Positions 18,913-27,185 of a stretch of DNA of 64,000 bases are shown here, piece after piece. The stretch spans positions 1 to 64,000 of the forward strand of contig JBDSEV010000091.1 in the NCBI GenBank assembly GCA_039919885.1, read 5' to 3'. The DNA is from JACMLD01 sp039919885. Its GTDB lineage: Bacteria; Bacteroidota; Bacteroidia; Chitinophagales; Chitinophagaceae. A program made the translations under genes and the position numbers. The notes under the pieces are model-generated. The model was given only the letters and a program-made list of their open reading frames with translations. It was not told the origin of the DNA and did not search any database. How positions within the stretch are numbered: the first letter of the stretch is position 1; every line of letters begins with the position of its first letter.

Positions 18913-18940
18913 CAGCTAACGAATATTATTATTAAAATAG

Positions 18941-18972
18941 ACCGCCCCGTGATGAACGGGGCGGTTTACTTT
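18941..18972 (+). terminator. Intrinsic terminator after the metalloprotease gene
   Basis: ACCGCCCCGT (18941-18950) pairs perfectly with ACGGGGCGGT (18956-18965) around GATGA. A T-rich tail, TTACTTTA, follows. It lies 28 bp past the stop codon. Confidence 0.8.
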
Positions 18973-19162
18973 ACCGGCAATAAAGAGAACGGTGCTGCTT
19001 TATTTACGGCTTGTTTGCCGTTGGAGGCACGGCAGCCGTTGCACCGGTTATCTGCGTTGAAAAAAGATAGCGCCAGCCAAGCTTTCCGGCTTTTGGCGGG
19101 TTAATTAAGAAGCAAACAATAAATGAGGATCATGCTTTGAGCAAGCACCATAAAAATTTAAT

Positions 19163-20800
19163 ATGAAATACCTATTATCCGGAATGGTTTTATTGGCGAT
19201 GCTTTCGTCGTGCACACAAAAGACAGCGGTGGATTTAATTGTATCTAATGCCAATATTTATACCATCGACAGCGCTTTCACAATGGCGGAAGCCATGGCA
19301 ATCAAAGATGGAAAAATAGTAGCGAGCGGTAGCAGCGCCGACATTGCAAAAAAATACGCCGCCAGCCAGGCAATTGATGCAGGCGGCAAATTTATATATC
19401 CCGGTTTTATAGATGCGCACGCGCATTTTTTGGGTTATGGATTGGGACTGCAAACGGTTAACCTGGTAGGCACAGAAAGTTGGGAAGCCATCCTTCAAGT
19501 GCTAAGCAACGCAGCAAAAAACATGGATAGCAGCAGTTGGCTTATCGGCAGTGGTTGGGACCAGAACGACTGGCAGGTAAAAGAATTTCCATCCAAAGAA
19601 AAACTGGATGCCCTGTACCCCAACCGCCCCGTCTTCCTCACACGGGTTGATGGCCATGCGGCCATTGCCAACCAAAAGGCATTGAACCTTGCAGGCGTGC
19701 AGGCGGGAAAAAAATTAGCAGGCGGGGAAGTAGAAACAAACAACGGAAAACTAACCGGCATATTAATAGACAACGCACAAGACCTGGTAAGCGCAAAGAT
19801 TCCAGCTGCGGATGCTGCTACTGCTACAAAAGCAATATTGGCTGCCCAGCGAAATTGTTTTGCCGTTGGTCTTACAACAGTAGATGATTGTGGGCTGGAT
19901 TATGAAGCCATCCTTTTAATAGACAGCCTGCAGCAATCCGGTGTTTTAAAAATGCGGATATATGCAATGCTGAGCGACAGCAAAAAAAACTTCGATTTTA
20001 TAGCGGGCAAAGGCAAGATAAAAACGCCCTTCCTGAACGTGCGTTCCTTTAAAGTGTATGCAGATGGCGCATTGGGATCACGGGGCGCCTGCCTGTTGCA
20101 ACCTTATACTGATAAGCCCACCTGGACGGGCTTCCTCTTAAGTCCTGTTTCCCATTTTGATTCAGTGGCCGCACTCATCCATGCAATGGGCTTCCAGATG
20201 TGCACGCATGCCATTGGCGATAGCGGCAACCGCTTAATATTGCATACCTACGCCAAATACCTGAAAGGAAAAAATGATCTGCGCTGGCGCATTGAGCATG
20301 CACAAATAGTGAACGAACAGGATTTCAGGTTATTTGGCGAAAACAATATAATTCCATCTGTACAGCCTACCCATGCCACTTCAGATATGTACTGGGCGGC
20401 AGACCGGCTGGGACCAGCCAGGATGAAAGGAGCCTACGCCTATAAGAACCTTTTACAACAAAACGGATGGCTGCCACTTGGAACAGATTTCCCCGTAGAA
20501 GATATTTCCCCACTGAAAACATTTTATGCAGCCGTTATCAGGAAAGATGCAAAGGGATATCCCGCCACAGGTTATCTACCCGAAAATGCCCTCAGCAGGC
20601 AGGATGCGCTGAAGGGTATGACAATATGGGCTGCCCGCGCAAACTTTGAAGACAATGAAAAAGGAAGCATTGAAAAAGGGAAACTCGCGGATTTTATTAT
20701 GCTTGACCAGGATTTATTAACCGCAGCACCTGAAAAAATCTTACAAACGCAGGTTATCAGTACTTTTATCAACGGGAAGAATGTATTCACCCGGCAATAA
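19163..20800 (+). CDS. Amidohydrolase lipoprotein (YtcJ-like)
   Basis: The 545-residue protein carries a lipoprotein signal (MKYLLSGMVLLAMLSSC, lipobox L-S-S-C). The metal-dependent amidohydrolase fold follows: IDAHAHFLGYG (HxH metal ligands), FKVYADGALGSRGACL, QMCTHAIGDSGNR, WRIEHAQIV, QPTHATSDM, LPLGTDFPVEDISPL (late Asp ligand) and KGKLADFIMLD at the end. The overall pattern matches YtcJ-like amidohydrolases. Lipid anchoring should place it in the periplasm facing the inner or outer membrane. The substrate is not known. It stands in a same-strand run between the M43 protease and the SGNH hydrolase, which starts 80 bp downstream and may be cotranscribed. Confidence 0.9.
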   Translation: MKYLLSGMVLLAMLSSCTQKTAVDLIVSNANIYTIDSAFTMAEAMAIKDGKIVASGSSADIAKKYAASQAIDAGGKFIYPGFIDAHAHFLGYGLGLQTVNLVGTESWEAILQVLSNAAKNMDSSSWLIGSGWDQNDWQVKEFPSKEKLDALYPNRPVFLTRVDGHAAIANQKALNLAGVQAGKKLAGGEVETNNGKLTGILIDNAQDLVSAKIPAADAATATKAILAAQRNCFAVGLTTVDDCGLDYEAILLIDSLQQSGVLKMRIYAMLSDSKKNFDFIAGKGKIKTPFLNVRSFKVYADGALGSRGACLLQPYTDKPTWTGFLLSPVSHFDSVAALIHAMGFQMCTHAIGDSGNRLILHTYAKYLKGKNDLRWRIEHAQIVNEQDFRLFGENNIIPSVQPTHATSDMYWAADRLGPARMKGAYAYKNLLQQNGWLPLGTDFPVEDISPLKTFYAAVIRKDAKGYPATGYLPENALSRQDALKGMTIWAARANFEDNEKGSIEKGKLADFIMLDQDLLTAAPEKILQTQVISTFINGKNVFTRQ

Positions 20801-20880
20801 CGTTGGTCCGGCAAAACAAACCATTGCTACCCATCACGCTAAAACGGAACAATTATCGCCATACCATTAATAAAAAAAAT

Positions 20881-21549
20881 ATGAAAAAAATATTTTTTGC
20901 AGCTGCGGCATTTTGCCTGTTATCAGCCTTTAACAGCGTTCAGAAAAAACAACGTATTTTATTTTTTGGTGATTCCATTACCGAAGCAGGCGTGAAACCG
21001 GGTGGTTTTATTACGAAGCTGGGTGATATGCTCAGGCAAAAAGGACTCGATAAAAACTATGAACTGCTGGGAGCAGGTGTGGGTGGCAATAAAGTCTATG
21101 ATCTCTATTTACGCATGGAAGATGACGTACTTGCAAAAAATCCGGATGTGGTAATTGTTTGGGTAGGCGTAAACGATGTATGGCATAAAAGAAGTTTTGG
21201 CACCGGTACGGATGCCGACAAATTTGAAAAATTCTACAATGCGATTATCAAAAAACTGCAGGCAAAAAATATTAAAGTATTGATTTGTACGCCTGCGGCT
21301 ATTGGAGAAAAAACAGATTTCAGCAATGAACTGGATGGCGACTTAAATAAATATTCTTCCATTATTCGTACGATTGCTAAAAACAATAATTGCCCGCTGA
21401 TAGATTTGCGCAAGCTGACGCTGGATTATAATCTTGCCAATAACAAAGACAATAAGGAGTCCGGCATCCTCACAGCCGACCGCGTTCACCTCAACGAAAC
21501 AGGCAATACTGTTGTTGCAGACGCCATGTACAAAGCACTGATACCTTAA
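20881..21549 (+). CDS. SGNH/GDSL hydrolase
   Basis: The ATG at 20881 gives 222 residues with a signal-like N-terminus (IFFAAAAFCLLSAFNS). SGNH blocks are clear: ILFFGDSITEAG (nucleophile Ser), GAGVGGNKVYDL (Gly), VIVWVGVNDVWH (Asn) and the catalytic Asp/His pair in DRVHLNETGN. The family includes carbohydrate esterases and lysophospholipases; the closest pattern is the GDSL group often found as secreted acyl-esterases. It follows the amidohydrolase gene by 80 bp on the same strand. Confidence 0.9.
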   Translation: MKKIFFAAAAFCLLSAFNSVQKKQRILFFGDSITEAGVKPGGFITKLGDMLRQKGLDKNYELLGAGVGGNKVYDLYLRMEDDVLAKNPDVVIVWVGVNDVWHKRSFGTGTDADKFEKFYNAIIKKLQAKNIKVLICTPAAIGEKTDFSNELDGDLNKYSSIIRTIAKNNNCPLIDLRKLTLDYNLANNKDNKESGILTADRVHLNETGNTVVADAMYKALIP

Positions 21550-21723
21550 TCACTTACACTTACCAGACAGACAAATAGTTCCGTAAAGTAATTTGTATAA
21601 CCGCTGGGTTTTTATAACAATTGGCGGCTGTGCCTGGCAAACCATTATACCCGTCAGCTACGTTTGCGATCTCTTCACTCCCCGCGCAATTCGGCCACGA
21701 AAAATTCGTTATTTTCGCAAAGT

Positions 21724-22566
21724 ATGGCTCCTGACAAACAAATTATAAAATGTGCTATTCTCGACATGAATGAAGGGATGCCCAACCAGGGCATGCGCTG
21801 CATCCGGGAGATCTTGACACAGTACGGTACTGTTAAGGGGATTAGCCTTAGCTGGGATGAATTTGAGGTGCGGGTAAAAAACCAGGTTCCTGACCTCAGT
21901 TATGATATCTATATTTCCAGTGGCGGCCCCGGCTCACCGTTAGACAGCATCGATAGTGAATGGGAAAAAATCTATTTCAACTGGCTGCAAAAAGTAGAAG
22001 ACTGGAATAAAAATGAAGCCAACCGGCAAAAGAAATTTGTATTTTTTATTTGTCATTCTTACCAGCTCGCCTGCAGGCATTACAATATTGCAAATGTTAT
22101 CAAAAGGAATTCTACTGCTTTTGGAGTCTTTCCTGTACATGTTTTACCGGATGCAAAACAGGAACCGGTATTTGCAGGACTGCATGATCCATTTTTTTCT
22201 GTTGATAGCCGGGATTTTCAGGTGGTACAACCGAACCACCATCGTTTCCGCCAACTGGGCGCCAGTATTCTCTGTATTGAAAAAGAAAGGCCACACGTTC
22301 CTTATGAAAGAGCATTGATGGCAGTTCGTTTTAACAAATACATGATCGGCACGCAATTTCACCCGGAAGCCGATGCTACCGGCATGACCATGTACCTGCA
22401 AAGGGAAGATAAAAAACAAACCGTTATCGCCAATCATGGGTTTGCAAAATGGCAGAGTATGATAGAGCAACTCAACGACCCTGATAAAATACGGTCCACC
22501 TACACGCATGTACTGCCCAATTTTTTAAATGATGTAATTGCCCATATCAACAGCACCAGGAACTGA
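21724..22566 (+). CDS. Class I glutamine amidotransferase-like protein
   Basis: The ATG at 21724 (MAPDKQIIKCAILDMNEG) gives 280 residues; the longer frame from 21664 adds low-complexity sequence that overlaps promoter-like DNA (TATTTTCG at 21710-21717). The catalytic triad can be read: Cys110 in VFFICHSYQLACR, and His213/Glu215 in GTQFHPEADA; an early SSGGPGSPLD forms the oxyanion loop. Class I amidotransferases release ammonia from glutamine for an acceptor domain. The elbow here is I-C-H-S rather than the classic G-x-C-x-G. It is followed 145 bp downstream by a permuted ATP-grasp-like gene, which suggests that the ammonia is used in a carboxylate amidation. Confidence 0.82.
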   Translation: MAPDKQIIKCAILDMNEGMPNQGMRCIREILTQYGTVKGISLSWDEFEVRVKNQVPDLSYDIYISSGGPGSPLDSIDSEWEKIYFNWLQKVEDWNKNEANRQKKFVFFICHSYQLACRHYNIANVIKRNSTAFGVFPVHVLPDAKQEPVFAGLHDPFFSVDSRDFQVVQPNHHRFRQLGASILCIEKERPHVPYERALMAVRFNKYMIGTQFHPEADATGMTMYLQREDKKQTVIANHGFAKWQSMIEQLNDPDKIRSTYTHVLPNFLNDVIAHINSTRN

Positions 22567-22711
22567 CGCGGTGTGCCAGCGCCTGCGAATAGTATTGCAA
22601 TAGCATTCACGGCAGGTCATGTGCTGTTTATATGCCAGTGCTCCGCTGTCGCGCAATCGCCGATTTCTGTCTCCGCAAGAAGCTGTAACTTCCAGCCATT
22701 AAATTTCCGCC

Positions 22712-23911
22712 ATGGTACCAGCACTCCGAAAGAAATTCAACGAAGCATTTACAAAAGAAAAATACGCCCTTTTCCTGGAAGACCTGAATAGTAAACACCC
22801 GGGCGCTATCGAGTTCCGTATTGCGGAAACGCCGGAATTTATAGACAAAGCTTTTACACAAAAATTACTGGATGCTTGTGAAAGTATCGTTGATGTAATT
22901 GTTGACCCAGGCTTTAAAGCATTAACCGATCGCAGTATACCGGCAGGAGAAAACGTACCCAATGAAAACGATATCAGCCACATGATTGCGTTTGATTTTG
23001 GCATTTGTATTAATGATGCCCAGGAACTTGAACCGCAACTAATAGAGATGCAGGGGTTTCCGACGCTGTTTGGCTTCCAGGTGTATTACCCGGATGTGGT
23101 GAAAAAACATTTTGACATTCCAGTTAACTACACCCAATACCTCGGTAATTACAACCGGGAGACCTATATCAATGATTTAAAGGAGGTCATTCTTGGAAAT
23201 GTACCATCGGAAAATGTAATCCTGCTTGAAATAAAACCCCATGAACAAAAAACCAGGATTGATTTTTACTGCACACAGGATTATATCGGCATTCAGCCGG
23301 TTTGCATTACCGAACTAATTCAGGAAGGGAAAAAATTATTTTACATTAATGAAAAAACAAAACAGAAAACAGCCGTAAAGCGCATTTACAACCGAATTAT
23401 TTTTGATGACCTGAACGCGCAAAAAGAAACCATCGGTAGTTTTGTTGACATCACCCAGGACCTGGATGTAGAATGGGTACCGCATCCCAACTGGTTTTAC
23501 CGCATCAGTAAATTTACCCTCCCCTTCATCAGACATCCTTTTGTACCGGCAACCTATTTTCTTAATGAAATAAAACAGCTCCCGTCCGACCTGGAAAATT
23601 ATGTACTAAAACCACTTTTTTCTTTTGCAGGCCAGGGTGTGGTAATAGATGTTACCAAAAAAGATATTGACGAAGTAAAAGAACCGGCGAACTGGATACT
23701 GCAACGCAAGGTAAAATACGCTGATGTTATTGAAACGCCCGACATGCCCGCCAAATGCGAAATACGCATGATGTATATCTGGAAAGACGGTGACGCCCGA
23801 CCGAAAGCGGCCGTTAATTTAACGCGGTTAAGCAAGGGCAAAATGATTGGGGTACGCTATAACAAAGACAAAGACTGGGTTGGCGGCAGTGTAGCATTTT
23901 TTGAACATTGA
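22712..23911 (+). CDS. ATP-grasp-like protein, probably circularly permuted
   Basis: The 399-residue protein is not a textbook family member. The segment QELEPQLIEMQGFPTLFGFQ (about residues 106-125) resembles the acidic metal-binding end of ATP-grasp enzymes. The later segment ENYVLKPLFSFAGQGVVID (about 295-313) with NWILQRKVKY and KCEIRMMYIWKDG resembles the ATP-binding Lys/Gly loop, the adenine-contact strand and the Arg strand. The acidic part comes first, so the fold may be circularly permuted, as in glutathionylspermidine-synthase-like enzymes. If so, it would activate a carboxylate next to the amidotransferase encoded just upstream. The call rests on motif order only. Confidence 0.5.
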   Translation: MVPALRKKFNEAFTKEKYALFLEDLNSKHPGAIEFRIAETPEFIDKAFTQKLLDACESIVDVIVDPGFKALTDRSIPAGENVPNENDISHMIAFDFGICINDAQELEPQLIEMQGFPTLFGFQVYYPDVVKKHFDIPVNYTQYLGNYNRETYINDLKEVILGNVPSENVILLEIKPHEQKTRIDFYCTQDYIGIQPVCITELIQEGKKLFYINEKTKQKTAVKRIYNRIIFDDLNAQKETIGSFVDITQDLDVEWVPHPNWFYRISKFTLPFIRHPFVPATYFLNEIKQLPSDLENYVLKPLFSFAGQGVVIDVTKKDIDEVKEPANWILQRKVKYADVIETPDMPAKCEIRMMYIWKDGDARPKAAVNLTRLSKGKMIGVRYNKDKDWVGGSVAFFEH

Positions 23912-23990
23912 TCAGCTGCGGAAAGAACCGAACCTGCGCGTGCCAGCTTGTATCCAAACAATTTTTACACTATTCGCAAAACATTTAAAC

Positions 23991-24305
23991 ATGCAGCACC
24001 TTAGTGATATTCCGGTACGTGAATTGCGCCCCGGTTTTTTTGGCAAGTTTATTCATGGAGATAAAGGAACGGTCACTTTCTGGGAAATAAAAAAAGGGAG
24101 TGTGTTGGAAACGCACCAGCACGTGCACGAACAAATTACCTATATACAGGAAGGAATAATAGAAATGATGATAGGGGACACTGCCTACGTATTAACACCC
24201 GGAATGACGCATGTAATTCCATCTGGCATGCCACATTCAGGGGTTGCAGTAACCGATGTTACCGTCATCGATTTTTTTAGTCCTGCCCGGGACGACTACC
24301 GCTAA
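23991..24305 (+). CDS. Small cupin domain protein
   Basis: The ATG at 23991 gives 104 residues (MQHLSDIPVRELRPGFFGKF). A single cupin barrel is complete: ETHQHVHEQITYIQEG is cupin motif 1 (H-x-H-x3-E-x6-G), and PGMTHVIPSGMPHSGVAV is motif 2. The three His and one Glu should hold a divalent metal. One-domain cupins of this kind are often sugar or amino-acid-derivative binding or isomerising proteins. It begins 79 bp after the permuted ATP-grasp gene on the same strand, so it may belong to the same unit and modify its product; that is inference. Confidence 0.85.
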   Translation: MQHLSDIPVRELRPGFFGKFIHGDKGTVTFWEIKKGSVLETHQHVHEQITYIQEGIIEMMIGDTAYVLTPGMTHVIPSGMPHSGVAVTDVTVIDFFSPARDDYR

Positions 24306-24308
24306 CGT

Positions 24309-24545
24309 TTAAACCGCGTCTACTGGTATCAACACCTCGCCGTCATACTTTACCATCGCCTGCCCAATACAATTTATTTCAAAAGGGGCTATTTTGGTTT
24401 CGGGATTAACCGACGTATTCAGCGCCTTGCTCATGATGGCATTGCCCAATGGCTGCCAGCCTTCAAGGATATGGGTATTAACGAGGCTGTTTAGTCCTGC
24501 AGGTGTGATGCCCAATAGGAACTTATACTGCGTAATTTTATTCAT
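24309..24545 (-). CDS. DUF1737-like small protein
   Basis: The 78-residue protein has the pattern YKFLLGITPAGLNSLVNTHILEGWQPLGNA, matching the conserved core of DUF1737 proteins (a short strand, a helix and the EGWQPLG turn). It then continues with an extension ending YDGEVLIPVDAV. There is no signal peptide, so it is cytosolic, and no function is known for the family. The stop codon lies 3 bp past the stop of the convergent cupin gene. The ATG at 24545 is the only sensible start. Confidence 0.7.
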   Translation of the reverse strand: MNKITQYKFLLGITPAGLNSLVNTHILEGWQPLGNAIMSKALNTSVNPETKIAPFEINCIGQAMVKYDGEVLIPVDAV

Positions 24546-24786
24546 ATGCGGGATTGATAAAGTAAATGTAACCGCATTTCAGCAACCGCGTCAACTTTTT
24601 TGAGGTTGTCGCCCAAGTTTACCCTGGTATTTAATCCATAAACCGCACTGCGCTGCGGCTTGCAGCCACTCCGTTCGATCGCATTCCGCCAGGTCATTAG
24701 CGGCGTAGCAACCCGGCCCAGGGTTTGCCAGTCGCTGGCTCAAAACCCAATGTCAAAAAATATTTCGTGATATCTATAAACTTATT

Positions 24787-24802
24787 TTTAGATTTGTCTA
24801 AA
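24787..24802 (+). promoter_or_regulatory. Palindromic operator overlapping a -7 element
   Basis: TTTAGA-TTTG-TCTAAA at 24787-24802 is a perfect 6-bp inverted repeat around TTTG. Inside it lies TAGATTTG (24789-24796), a full match to the TAnnTTTG promoter element. The palindrome resembles sites of DtxR/MntR-family metal-dependent repressors. It sits 14 bp before the ATG of the MetA-like protein, where binding would block transcription. The regulator itself is not in the window. Confidence 0.55.
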
Positions 24803-24815
24803 TTTAAAGTTTTGT

Positions 24816-25586
24816 ATGTTTAAAAATATTCTTGTTTTTCTGCTTGCAGCCAGCTTACCGGCGGTTCCGTTGTTTGCCCAGCAATTGGAAAGAATGGAAA
24901 CGGACCGGCCCGACCAGACGGAATCTCCATTTATCGTTCCGGCAAAATGGGTACAGCTGGAGATCGGTTTTAATTTTGAAAAAAATGGTCCGGGCTTGCA
25001 CACCCTGGTGTACCCTACCCTTCTGTCTAAATACGGCATCAGTAAAAGACTCGAGTTCAGATTAATAACCAACCTGCTGACCAACCGGGAATCCACTGGC
25101 AGCCGTTATGAAACCACCACCGGCATTGAACCGGTCCAGGTGGGTTTTAAAGTAGCACTCATGGAAGAAAAAGGACTGCTACCAAAAATCTCCCTGATCG
25201 CGCATGTAGCGATTGCGGAGGCAGCAACCGCCAAAATGCAGGCGGAAAGTGCAGCGCCCAATTTTGTATTTACCATGCAGCACAGCATTACAAAATCAAT
25301 GGCCTTGGGTTACAACCTGGGGGCGGAATGGGATGGTTTCAGCAATTCACCTGCGTGGATATACCGCATTTCACCCGGGTTCAATATTGGTAAAAAATGG
25401 TATGCTTATGCGGAAGCGTTCGGTTTTATTAAGAAACAGGAAACCGCCGATCACAATATTGATGGTGGCATCGCGTATTTTCTAAATGACAATGTAAAGT
25501 TTGATCTATCGGCAGGCAAAGGCTTGTCGGCAATTTCAATTAATTATTATTTTGCGCTGGGTGCTTCCATCCGTTTTCCATTATGA
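24816..25586 (+). CDS. MetA-like outer-membrane transporter (Phenol_MetA_deg family)
   Basis: The 256-residue protein has a signal peptide ending in PLFAQQ. The opening METDRPDQTESPFIVP (mature N-terminus D-R-P-D-x-T-E-S) and the strand series WVQLEIGFNFEKN, FRLITNLLTNR, VQVGFKVALMEE, YNLGAEWDGF and KFDLSAGKGLSAISINYYFALGASIRF are typical of the MetA-pathway-of-phenol-degradation (transporter) beta-barrel family. It is predicted to lie in the outer membrane; the substrate is unknown, and the metal-repressor-like palindrome at the promoter suggests metal-linked expression. Its stop overlaps the stop of the convergent beta-barrel gene by 6 bp (25581-25586). Confidence 0.82.
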   Translation: MFKNILVFLLAASLPAVPLFAQQLERMETDRPDQTESPFIVPAKWVQLEIGFNFEKNGPGLHTLVYPTLLSKYGISKRLEFRLITNLLTNRESTGSRYETTTGIEPVQVGFKVALMEEKGLLPKISLIAHVAIAEAATAKMQAESAAPNFVFTMQHSITKSMALGYNLGAEWDGFSNSPAWIYRISPGFNIGKKWYAYAEAFGFIKKQETADHNIDGGIAYFLNDNVKFDLSAGKGLSAISINYYFALGASIRFPL

Positions 25587-26417
25587 TGTTTTCTTTTTAT
25601 GACGCAAAGCCCCCAGGAAAGTTCTTTCCAGTCCTATAAAATAATTGTACTCCCCTATCCGTTGCATATCGCTGGCTACCTGTAAGCGGGCGCCCAGGTT
25701 CACTTTAAAATTGCTGTTGAAAATAAGCTGGAGTGCAGGCGCGAGGTCAACCATATAGCCGCCCATTTCGAAACCTTTCATACCGATTGCTTCCACATAC
25801 AAGTTGACATTGGTTTGTTTGTAATCACTGTAATTAACAGGAAATAGCAGGTAGCCTGCCGACAAACTGTAAGACAGCGCGGTTAAAGAATGCTGTAGTT
25901 GGTGAACGTGCACGGTACGGTCACCAAAAACGCGTATCACACTGGCCGTGCCGGACAAGGCCAGTTTGTTAACCAGTTGTGTAGCAATCATACCAGCCTG
26001 CAAGCCGCTGTTGTCTCCGTCGAGGTTAATATCACCATACAAAAAAGGGCTGCGCGAATAGGCGGCCTCAGCAAATGCAGCTAACCTGAAATGGCTGTGT
26101 ACTTCGTCATGCGAGAAAAACCGGTATTTGGCATACGTTTTTACGGATTCCCACCTGAGCTGTGCAGTATAAAAATCCGAAAAAGCAGTGCTGACGTGCA
26201 GCATCCATTTTTTGCTTAGTCCAAGCATAATTTCTGGTGTAACCCTTTGCCGGTAACGGTTGGTTAAATGGCCTACCGGTGTGCGGTAAGTAAGTTTCGT
26301 TGCCAGGGAATGTGCTGGCATATTAGAAGCCGGTTCTGAAAAAACGTAGAGTTCCTGAGCGCAAACGATGGTTGACCACAAAAGAAATGCAGTAACGTAT
26401 AGCAGTAATTTTTGCAT
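25581..26417 (-). CDS. Outer-membrane beta-barrel protein at the end of a metal/thiol directon
   Basis: The ATG at 26417 gives 278 residues with a signal peptide (MQKLLLYVTAFLLWSTIVCAQ); upstream codons in frame look non-coding. The mature part opens ELYVFSEPASNMPAHSLATK and then shows repeated beta-strands with aromatic girdles (WMLHVSTAFSDFYT, YAKYRFFSHDEVHSHFRLAAFAEAAYS, INLGARLQVASDM). It is His-rich around HSHF and HVHQLQHSL. The fold is clearly an outer-membrane barrel, but the family is not one I can name. It is the last of four consecutive minus-strand genes with HYC_CC_PP, HMA and TlpA products, so a role in copper or other soft-metal handling is inferred from context. Confidence 0.7.
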   Translation of the reverse strand: MQKLLLYVTAFLLWSTIVCAQELYVFSEPASNMPAHSLATKLTYRTPVGHLTNRYRQRVTPEIMLGLSKKWMLHVSTAFSDFYTAQLRWESVKTYAKYRFFSHDEVHSHFRLAAFAEAAYSRSPFLYGDINLDGDNSGLQAGMIATQLVNKLALSGTASVIRVFGDRTVHVHQLQHSLTALSYSLSAGYLLFPVNYSDYKQTNVNLYVEAIGMKGFEMGGYMVDLAPALQLIFNSNFKVNLGARLQVASDMQRIGEYNYFIGLERTFLGALRHKKKTS

Positions 26418-26591
26418 GATTTGAATGTTTGAAGTAATGCCTACTACGCCACGGACGATCTGGATTGCCGCAATGTCAAATGATCGAACATTACGCCAGT
26501 TCCTGAGTGCGTAGATCTGCAAGCATCGACGATTAGTGACTACCCCCCGGTGACGTGGTGCCAGTCGATTTGCGCCACCGCTATGATCGCG

Positions 26592-27071
26592 CTATTTTTT
26601 TAATAGCTGATTGATTGTTTTCTCCAGCTGCCGCCCATCCGGGTCGCGGGCTACAATTTTTCCTCCCTGGTCAACCAAATAGCTGGTCGGTATCTGGTCG
26701 ATCTTCCAGGCGCCAGCAACGGGTGCATTCCAGCCACCGCTTTCATTTACCTGCAGCCAGGTGATCTTATCGGCCTTAACGGCCTGTTTCCAATCTGCCA
26801 GGTCATCGTCGATACTGATACTATAGATTTCAAATCCTTTTGCTTTCAAAGAAGGATAGATGCGCGCTAAATATTTATTTGCCTTTCTGCACGGGCCACA
26901 CCAGCTTGCCCAAAAATCAATCAATACTACTTTTCCCTTTAGCGACGACAGGCTAACTGCATTGCCATTTAAATCTTTTAGTGTTATTTCCGGCGCCTGC
27001 TCGCCTACTTTCGGCTGTGCGGCTGCCGCCAGGGAAAAGCATATTACAAGTAGAAACAATAATTTTTTCAT
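26592..27071 (-). CDS. TlpA-like thioredoxin family protein
   Basis: The 159-residue periplasmic protein has a signal peptide (MKKLLFLLVICFSLAAAAQ) and a TlpA/ResA thioredoxin domain: APEITLKDLNGNAVSLSSL, KGKVVLIDFWASWCGPCRK with the redox pair Cys58 and Cys61, and a cis-Pro loop in QIPTSYLVDQGGKIVARD. Proteins of this family reduce disulfides in the periplasm, for example in cytochrome c assembly or metal-protein maturation. No haem-attachment genes are nearby. It lies downstream of the HMA-domain gene and upstream of the beta-barrel gene, all on the minus strand, so it probably supports metal-thiol chemistry in that group. Confidence 0.93.
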   Translation of the reverse strand: MKKLLFLLVICFSLAAAAQPKVGEQAPEITLKDLNGNAVSLSSLKGKVVLIDFWASWCGPCRKANKYLARIYPSLKAKGFEIYSISIDDDLADWKQAVKADKITWLQVNESGGWNAPVAGAWKIDQIPTSYLVDQGGKIVARDPDGRQLEKTINQLLKK

Positions 27072-27185
27072 TCGTTAATTTTTACGGCGATCCTGATTGA
27101 TTGTGATTTCGTAAACGCGACCTTAGATTAAAGAATACCACGACCGGTAGTGCAACATAGTAATATTCCTTCCGCGCTAACCGCG

